From positions 3,100,001-3,164,000 of the forward strand of contig NZ_CP047166.1 of NCBI RefSeq assembly GCF_016806125.1: a stretch of DNA of 64,000 nt. Direction: 5' to 3'. Positions within the stretch are counted from its first letter, which is position 1. Each line of letters opens with the position of its first letter. The notes beneath the pieces were generated by a model. That model saw only the letters and a list, made by a program, of their open reading frames with translations. It was not told the origin of the DNA and made no database searches. Origin of the DNA: Ponticoccus alexandrii (lineage in GTDB: Bacteria > Pseudomonadota > Alphaproteobacteria > Rhodobacterales > Rhodobacteraceae). The position numbers were made by a program, and so were the translations under genes. Positions 58,831 to 64,000 of the stretch are shown here, piece by piece.

Positions 58831-59823
58831 ATGCGTACCATGAAGCTCGCATCCACCGCACTCGCGGCCACCCTCGCACTGCCGCTCGCAAGTCAGGCGC
58901 AGGCTCAGGACGACGCAGGCCAGTGCGGTGAAGTTTCGATCGCTCAGATGGGCTGGGCCGCGGCCGAGGTGACCACGAACATCGCCAAATTCCTGCTTGA
59001 GCAGGGGTATGGCTGCGATGTCACCTTGGTGCAGTCCGACACCATCCCCGCGATCACCTCGGTCGCCGAAAACGGCGAGCCGGACGTTGTGACCAACCTG
59101 TGGCTCAACTCGGGCGGCGAAGCCTATACCAAGCTCGAAGAAGGCGGCACCATCCAGCGCCTGACATCGGTGCTCGAGCCGGGCGGTGTCGAGGGCTGGT
59201 GGATCCCCACCTCGCTCGCCGAAGAGCACCCCGAACTGAAGACCATCGACGGTATCCTCGCGAACCCCGAACTGGTCGGCAGCCGCTTCAACAACTGCCC
59301 CGATGGCTGGGGGTGCCGCGTTGTCTCCGACAACCTGTCGCGCGCGCTGGACCTTGAAGGCCATGGCATCGAGGTCTTCAACCACGGCTCAGGCGAGACG
59401 CTCGCGACGTCGATGGGCGCGGCTGTGACCGACGGTGAGCCCTGGTTCGGCTACTACTGGGGCCCGACTGTCCCGCTTGGCAAGTACGACATGACCAAGG
59501 TGGACATGGGCGGCTATGACGAGGCGGCCTTTGCTCCGCTGCAGAACCCCGATACCCCCGACCCGCAGGTCTCGGATTTCCCCGCGGCGCCGATCCTGAC
59601 ATCCGTCACCACCGCGTTCGCCGAAGAGAATCCCGAGGTGACCGAGTTCTTCACCAACATGACCTTCGCGACCGACCAGATGTCGGGCCTGCTGGCATGG
59701 AAGGACGAGAACAATGCCTCGAACGAGGAAGTCGCCGTCTACTTCTTGTCGACCGCGTCCGACACCTGGACCAACTGGGTCAACGACGAGGCGCGCGAAA
59801 ACCTATCGGCACTCGTTCAGTAA
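58831..59823 (+). CDS. proX: Glycine betaine/proline ABC transporter substrate-binding protein
   Basis: A 330-residue exported OpuAC-type binding protein. The signal peptide ends AQAQ near residue 26. The mature part begins with a CGEVSIAQMGWAAAEVTTNI strand. The lobe segments VVTNLWLNSG and GGVEGWWIPTSL contain the Trp residues typical of the aromatic cage for quaternary amines. The two Cys in NNCPDGWGCRV suggest a disulfide. AAAGGAGA precedes the ATG. It is the first gene of a proX-proW-proV operon lying between two IS copies. Confidence 0.92.
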   Translation: MRTMKLASTALAATLALPLASQAQAQDDAGQCGEVSIAQMGWAAAEVTTNIAKFLLEQGYGCDVTLVQSDTIPAITSVAENGEPDVVTNLWLNSGGEAYTKLEEGGTIQRLTSVLEPGGVEGWWIPTSLAEEHPELKTIDGILANPELVGSRFNNCPDGWGCRVVSDNLSRALDLEGHGIEVFNHGSGETLATSMGAAVTDGEPWFGYYWGPTVPLGKYDMTKVDMGGYDEAAFAPLQNPDTPDPQVSDFPAAPILTSVTTAFAEENPEVTEFFTNMTFATDQMSGLLAWKDENNASNEEVAVYFLSTASDTWTNWVNDEARENLSALVQ

Positions 59824-59856
59824 TCGTATGCCCTGCCCTTCAGGGTGAAGTTTCTC

Positions 59857-59886
59857 AACGGGGCCGGGCAATCGGCCCCGTTTTCG
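59857..59886 (+). terminator. Internal terminator/attenuator between proX and proW
   Basis: Stem aacggggccg / cggccccgtt (10 bp) with a 6-nt loop, followed by TTCG, 34 bp past the proX stop. Partial termination here would give more binding protein than membrane components, a common arrangement for ABC importers. Confidence 0.8.
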
Positions 59887-59928
59887 TTTTCAACAACAAG
59901 GAGGGCCTGCAAGGGCCCCAATGCTCAT

Positions 59929-60963
59929 ATGGCAACCTATGATGGTCTCTTCGATACCCTTGGCCTGAGGGATTGGTGCGGTACGCAGAACTCGGTCGGA
60001 CCGATGTCAATGGCCGACCTGCTGGCCCAGTCAAGCGGCGCCGATGCCGACACCTCGTTGCGGGATGTTCCATTTCCCTCGCTCGATGCCCTGCACGAGG
60101 CCTGCGCGGCCGTTCCGCAGTCGCGCGATCTGACGCTTGGGCTGGAAACCGGCTTTCTCGGCATTCGCGATGCGCTGCGCGTGGTCGTCGACCCGCTGAC
60201 GCAACCGCTGAGCTGGGCCCTTGAGACCATGCTTTGGGTGATGACCGAAACGCCCTGGTGGGCCATGATTCCGATACTTCTGCTGATCACCTGGGTGGTG
60301 GGCCGGTCATGGAAGGTCGTGGGCTTTGTGGCGCTGGTGCTTGCGGGCCTCGCCTTCGTCGACCACTACGAGGTCGCGATGCAGACCCTCGCGATCATCT
60401 TCGTCTGCGCCTTCATATGCGTATTGCTCGGGGTACCCATAGGGATCGCCATGTCACGCAGCGATCGCCTGCAGAGCATGCTGACACCGGTACTGGATAT
60501 GCTGCAAACTCTGCCGCCATTCGTTTACCTGATCCCGCTGATCTTCCTGTTCTCGGTGACTGAGCCCAAGCTTTATGGGATCGCCGTCATCCTTTACGCG
60601 ATCGTGCCGGTGGTGCGCCTGACCAACCTCGGCATCCGGCTTGTCAATCCGGACGTGATCGAGGCTGCCGACGCCTTTGGCATGACCAAAAGCCAGAAGC
60701 TGTTCGGCGTGCAGATCCCGCTGGCACTGCCCAACATCATGGCGGGCGTGAACCAGACGATCATGATGAGCCTTGCGATGGTGGTCATCGCCTCGATGGT
60801 CTCGGCCCCGGGCCTTGGCATCCTGGTGCTGCGCGGCATCCGCAACCTTGAACTGGGAGTCGGCCTCATCGCCGGTCTTGGCATCGTGGTTCTGGCCATT
60901 GCGCTCGACCGCGTGACCAAAGCCTCGCTCGCACGCATCGATGCCAGCCAGACCAGCCGCTAA
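59929..60963 (+). CDS. proW: Glycine betaine/proline ABC transporter permease
   Basis: A 344-residue permease of the ProW/OpuAB type. A long soluble N-terminus (about 90 residues), as in ProW, precedes the helices that start near 100. The membrane core has the coupling loop EAADAFGMTKSQKLFGVQIPLALPNIMAGVNQT near residues 244-276. The ATG at 59929 was chosen since MATYDGL starts the ProW-like region; an AAGGAGG lies 25 bp upstream, rather far, so the start is not fully certain. It overlaps nothing and is followed 10 bp later by proV. Confidence 0.9.
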   Translation: MATYDGLFDTLGLRDWCGTQNSVGPMSMADLLAQSSGADADTSLRDVPFPSLDALHEACAAVPQSRDLTLGLETGFLGIRDALRVVVDPLTQPLSWALETMLWVMTETPWWAMIPILLLITWVVGRSWKVVGFVALVLAGLAFVDHYEVAMQTLAIIFVCAFICVLLGVPIGIAMSRSDRLQSMLTPVLDMLQTLPPFVYLIPLIFLFSVTEPKLYGIAVILYAIVPVVRLTNLGIRLVNPDVIEAADAFGMTKSQKLFGVQIPLALPNIMAGVNQTIMMSLAMVVIASMVSAPGLGILVLRGIRNLELGVGLIAGLGIVVLAIALDRVTKASLARIDASQTSR

Positions 60964-60973
60964 GGAGACGAAC

Positions 60974-62017
60974 ATGACCAATAAGAACGTGAAAGTCTCG
61001 ATCAGGAACCTTTACAAGATCTTCGGCAGGGACCCCAAAGGGGCCCTCGCCAAGGTCCGCGAGGGGATGACCAAGGCCGAGCTGCTGGACCAGACGAGCC
61101 ATGTGCTGGGCCTGCAGAACATCAACGTCGACATGAAAGAAGGCGAGATCACCGTCATCATGGGGCTTTCGGGCTCGGGAAAATCGACGCTGATCCGCCA
61201 CCTCAACCGGCTGATCGAACCCACAGACGGTGAGGTGCTGGTCAACGGCGAGGACATCCTGTCGTGGAACGATGCGCAGATGCGCACCCTGCGCCGCGAA
61301 TCCATGTCGATGGTGTTCCAGAACTTCGCCCTTCTGCCGCATCGAACCGTTTTGGAGAATGCGGGCATGGCGCTGGCCACACGCGGGAAGGCGCGCCGCG
61401 ACTATGAGAACGAGGCCAACAAGTGGCTCGACCGGGTCGGACTTGCCGGTCAGGGCGAGCAGTATCCCCACCAGCTCTCGGGCGGCATGCAGCAGCGGGT
61501 CGGCATTGCGCGGGCTCTGACGTCAAACTCGGACATCATGTTGATGGACGAGGCGTTTTCCGCCTTGGATCCGCTGATCCGAACGGACATGCAGAACCTG
61601 TTGCTCGAGCTTCAGGACGAACTGCAAAAGACGATCGTCTTCATCACCCACGATCTGGATGAAGCGCTGAAGCTTGCCGATCACCTGGTGATCCTGAAAG
61701 ACGGCGCGGTGGTGCAGCAGGGGCAGCCGCAAGACATCTTGCTGAACCCTGCGGACCCCTACATCGAAGAATTCGTCGCCGACATCAATCGCGCGCGGGT
61801 GTTGCGCGTCCGTTCGGTGATGTCGGATCGAAAGCCGGACGCTCCGATCGACGGAGAGGTCGCTCCGGGCGACAACCTGGAAAGCATCATCGCGCTGGCC
61901 GAGGGCAATCTGGACCGCGCCTTCGACGTAAAGAACGATGGCAAGACATTGGGTTACATCGACATGAAATCCGTCGTGCAGGCCCTGGTGCCGCGGCGCG
62001 TTGAAGCGGCAGACTGA
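60974..62017 (+). CDS. proV: Glycine betaine/proline ABC transporter ATPase
   Basis: A 347-residue ATPase of the ProV/OpuAA family, with the family N-terminus VSIRNLYKIFG. Walker A is GLSGSGKST near residues 65-73, the signature is LSGGMQQRVGIARAL near 167-181, and Walker B is DIMLMDEAFSALDP near 187-200. After the ATPase core there is only a short region that could be a single, partial CBS-type module, whereas E. coli ProV has about 400 residues with two CBS units; osmosensing may differ. AAGGAGA precedes the ATG. Confidence 0.92.
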   Translation: MTNKNVKVSIRNLYKIFGRDPKGALAKVREGMTKAELLDQTSHVLGLQNINVDMKEGEITVIMGLSGSGKSTLIRHLNRLIEPTDGEVLVNGEDILSWNDAQMRTLRRESMSMVFQNFALLPHRTVLENAGMALATRGKARRDYENEANKWLDRVGLAGQGEQYPHQLSGGMQQRVGIARALTSNSDIMLMDEAFSALDPLIRTDMQNLLLELQDELQKTIVFITHDLDEALKLADHLVILKDGAVVQQGQPQDILLNPADPYIEEFVADINRARVLRVRSVMSDRKPDAPIDGEVAPGDNLESIIALAEGNLDRAFDVKNDGKTLGYIDMKSVVQALVPRRVEAAD

Positions 62018-62313
62018 GGCCTGAGATCGAGACCTCCACGCAGCATGCTCGAAGTGGCGGCAGCGCTGCGGCTCTGGCTTTCATCGGCATCTGTTGGATG
62101 CCGATGAGACCTTCCTGGCTCGTTTTCAGCGTTAAATTTCAAAGCTGTCAATCACGGGTCGCGCAACATCGTTTAGAAGGTCTCAAACCGGACCTTCGCT
62201 GAGATCTGAATGAGAGGCCGCTTCGGGCCGGGAACCGCATGGATCACGCCGGGTTGGCCGCGGAGCACTGCAGCGCGAGATGGCCGCGTGAAGCGCTTCC
62301 ATAATATCCGTAT
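62018..62313. other. Gap between proV and IS copy 2
   Basis: A 296-bp stretch that becomes A/T-richer towards the IS. Short open frames show no similarity I recognise, and no terminator for the pro operon could be confirmed. Confidence 0.4.
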
Positions 62314-62381
62314 TGACCTGCCCCCCGGAACTTCCCTCGTTCTGATGTAGAGTTTGCTCAACCTTTTGAAGGAGCAGACAG

Positions 62382-62688
62382 ATGCGAAAGAGCCGTTTTA
62401 CCGAGGCGCAAATCATTGGGATGATCAAGGAACAGGGTTCAAGCGTTAAGCGATTGATCCAGTGGATCAATCGTAGCGCAGAACGGTATGCCCACCGCCG
62501 AGGTGTGCCGCAGGCATGGCCTAAGCACGGCGACGTTCTACAAGCTGAAAGCTAAGTATGGCGGGATGGAAGTGTCCGAGGCGGCAAGGCTGAAGGCGCT
62601 GGAAGACGAGAATGCCAAGCTCAAGCGGCTACTGGCCGATACCATGCTGGACAACGTGGTTCTGAAAGACCTGCTGGGAAAGAGTTGA
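62382..62688 (+). pseudogene. IS3-family transposase OrfA (copy 2), disrupted
   Basis: The ATG at 62382 opens MRKSRFTEAQIIGMIKEQ. A GGT codon at 62436 begins a 49-bp block with an 11-bp inverted repeat (62450-62472), and the OrfA frame resumes at a second GGT (62485) followed by MPTAEVCRRHG. Read straight through, the first frame runs out of the OrfA sequence. The C-terminal 66 residues (from the ATG at 62488) with the coiled coil remain intact to the stop at 62688. A GGGAAAG heptamer at 62676-62682 lies in the phase needed for -1 slippage into orfB. Confidence 0.85.
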
Positions 62689-63584
62689 CGACATTGACGA
62701 AGCGGCGAGACGCGGCGCTCCGAGTGATGCGGGATCATGACATCTCGCAGCGCAGAGCGTGCAAGCTGGTTGGTGTCGATCCAAGGACAGTCCGGCGTGA
62801 ACGCCCGCCGGACTGTGCCGAGATCCGCAAGGAGATGCAGGAGATCGCCGGCAAGCGACGTCGGTTCGGCTACCGCCGGATCGGGGTGCTGCTGGAACGC
62901 AAGGGCATGAGCATGAACCACAAGAAACTTTACCGGATCTACCGGGAAGAGGGTTTGTCCGTGAAGCGACGACGTGGCCGGAAACGGGCGCGCGGGACAA
63001 GGACACCGATGCCTGGCGCCGCGTATCCCAATGCACGCTGGTCCTTGGACTTCGTGTCCGATAGCTTCGGTGCGTCGCGAAAATTTCGGATTTTGGCGGT
63101 GATCGACGATTGCACCCGGGAATGCCTGGGCTTGGTTGCCGATACCAGCCTCTCCGGCGCACGAGTCGCGCGCGAGCTCAGCGCACTGATCCGGATCTAC
63201 GGCAAACCCGGCTGCATTGTCAGTGATAATGGAACTGAGTTCACCAGTCGGGCCGTCCTGAAATGGGCCGATGGGAATACCGTGCCGTGGCATTACATCG
63301 ATCCGGGTAAGCCCCAGCAAAACGCTTTCATCGAAAGCTTCAACGGAAGCCTCCGGGACGAACTTCTGAACGAGGAGATATTCGACAGTCTGGACGATGC
63401 GCGGCGAAAGCTCGCCCTCTGGCGCTACGACTACAACACGGTCAGGCCGCACTCTTCCCTGGGCAACCAGACACCACAGCAAGCGCGCCGAGCGCTTGAG
63501 CAATTAGAGGGCTCCGCGCCCGGCGTGCTTGCGCCAAACGGGGAAACCGAATACCCAGATCCAACCTGCAGACTCTCGTTATGA
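62685..63584 (+). CDS. IS3-family transposase OrfB (copy 2)
   Basis: A 299-residue rve-domain transposase identical to that of copy 1 except for one residue (Val in PGVLAPNG near residue 283). The DDE residues in [14 protein letters not shown] and FIESFNG are intact. The TTG start overlaps the orfA TGA, so synthesis depends on coupling or on frameshift fusion with OrfA. The catalytic domain appears functional; whether the element moves depends on how the damaged OrfA is compensated. Confidence 0.92.
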   Translation: MTTLTKRRDAALRVMRDHDISQRRACKLVGVDPRTVRRERPPDCAEIRKEMQEIAGKRRRFGYRRIGVLLERKGMSMNHKKLYRIYREEGLSVKRRRGRKRARGTRTPMPGAAYPNARWSLDFVSDSFGASRKFRILAVIDDCTRECLGLVADTSLSGARVARELSALIRIYGKPGCIVSDNGTEFTSRAVLKWADGNTVPWHYIDPGKPQQNAFIESFNGSLRDELLNEEIFDSLDDARRKLALWRYDYNTVRPHSSLGNQTPQQARRALEQLEGSAPGVLAPNGETEYPDPTCRLSL

Positions 63585-63610
63585 ACGAGGGACCAGCGGG
63601 GGGCAGGTCA

Positions 63611-63800
63611 GTCTGAACCAGACGTTCGCGGGCTCGCCCAGCTGCGCACGCGCCTCGCAGACTGCATGACGGCTCACAACTTCGCGCGTCGCCTCAAGAC
63701 CATCGACGGGCTCCAACCATACGAATACTTCTGCAAGACATAGACTTCAGAACCAGAGAGCGTCTTCCTCGCAGAGATCCACCAGCTGCCCGGGCAGATC
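63611..63800 (+). mobile_element. IS481-type transposase fragment (relic)
   Basis: Codons from about 63632 read LAQLRTRLADCMTAHNFARR, then LKTIDGLQPYEYFCKT and a stop, followed by TSEPESVFLAEIHQLPGQ. This matches the C-terminal part of IS481-like transposases and parallels the tail at 58581, but with an in-frame stop and divergent residues. It directly abuts the right end of IS copy 2. Confidence 0.7.
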
Positions 63801-63861
63801 ACCGAATGGCTGGTAGGTTCCCCACGGATTTCGCGGGGAACCTCTGCAAATGTCCGCGCCT

Positions 63862-63993
63862 TCACCCCCTGTATCGCAGGCTGGCCTGGGTCGTGGAGCG
63901 GCAGATCTGACCGTTGTTGATGATCGCAAGAGCGTCCATAGAGAAGGTGCTGGTCACCGCGATCTCGGTCGGGCTGACGATCTGTGCTGTCAT
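63862..63993 (-). CDS. Short open frame at the window edge, unknown
   Basis: A 43-codon frame on the minus strand starting at an ATG at 63993 (MTAQIVSPTEIAVTSTFSMD) and ending at a TGA. Its amino-acid composition looks protein-like, but it is short and next to IS debris; it may be the truncated start of a gene whose remainder was lost. No family recognised. Confidence 0.3.
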   Translation of the reverse strand: MTAQIVSPTEIAVTSTFSMDALAIINNGQICRSTTQASLRYRG

Positions 63994-64000
63994 GATGACG

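Larger units (their letters stand above)
62314..63610 (+). mobile_element. IS3-family insertion sequence, copy 2
   Basis: A 1297-bp element with the same terminal repeats (TGACCTGCCCCCC...GGGGGGCAGGTCA) and the same genes as copy 1, in the opposite orientation. Small differences occur near the left end (one extra C and a T for G) and one codon of orfB. No direct target repeat is visible: gtat on the left, gtct on the right. Together with copy 1 it brackets the proXWV operon. Confidence 0.9.

Noticed and set aside
57280-63614. Target-site duplications proving a composite transposon
   Set aside because: Neither single IS copies nor the outer ends of the pair show matching direct repeats; the ATAC/GTAT match of the inner flanks may be chance.
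1-64000. CRISPR array, rRNA/tRNA genes, prophage or replication origin
   Set aside because: No regular spaced repeats, no rRNA-like blocks, no credible tRNA, no phage structural genes (the holin-like label at 17281 is a family name only) and no origin features were seen.

Overview
This window looks like chromosomal DNA of a GC-rich alphaproteobacterium, most likely a member of the Rhodobacterales. The grounds are a complete NepR/EcfG/PhyR general-stress module, a class I PHA synthase, an NDUFS4-type complex I subunit, a PreT/PreA pyrimidine-degradation operon with a RutR-like regulator, and high GC throughout. I found no rRNA, tRNA, CRISPR array or replication origin.

Layout. 0-12 kb is housekeeping and signalling: an FAD monooxygenase, ileS, a histidine-phosphatase-like lipoprotein, a LuxR-type response regulator divergent from a molybdopterin-fold periplasmic protein plus hybrid kinase, a TrmO-type methyltransferase and an SMP-30 lactonase. 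12.1-17.1 kb is a branched-chain amino-acid-type ABC operon (SBP, livH, livM, livG, livF) led by a stand-alone Lrp/AsnC ligand-binding domain. 17.2-25.5 kb is a general stress response island. It holds nepR-ecfG-kinase divergent from phyR, together with YqaE, DUF4112, PRC-barrel, DUF1328 and DUF883 proteins, and an operon of a YqjE-like membrane protein, a small anchored protein, an amidoligase and a class I glutamine amidotransferase. Five exact GGAAC-N16/17-CGTT boxes and one symmetric divergent promoter tie these genes to sigma-EcfG.

25.5-27.7 kb holds a secreted serine protease and an OmpA-like protein. 27.9-41 kb is reductive pyrimidine catabolism: preT, preA, a rutR-like regulator, a carbamoyl-amide hydrolase, dihydropyrimidinase and an NMT1/THI5-type ABC transporter. 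An A/T-rich ORF of unknown function is translationally coupled at both ends inside this operon, and two RutR-like palindromes precede the operon arms. 41-48 kb carries an rfbD-like reductase, a GH13 sucrose-phosphorylase-family enzyme, a ClpP-fold secreted protein and a gpgS/gpgP-type pair, which suggests glucosylglycerate synthesis and turnover. 48-56.6 kb has a small P-loop kinase, phaC, a DUF1007/NicO metal-transport pair, IS relics, uvrB and an NDUFS4 homologue.

56.7-64 kb is an insertion-sequence mosaic. Two nearly identical IS3-family copies in inverted orientation flank a glycine betaine/proline-type ABC operon (proX, proW, proV), with fragments of another IS3-type element and of IS481-type elements outside and between. 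Both IS3 copies carry the same 49-bp palindromic block that breaks orfA.

Functionally the window is rich in stress and osmoadaptation genes: the general stress regulon, the compatible-solute pathway and the osmolyte importer. The best candidate for an undescribed system is the sigma-EcfG-linked amidoligase/amidotransferase operon at 17.2-19.6 kb.
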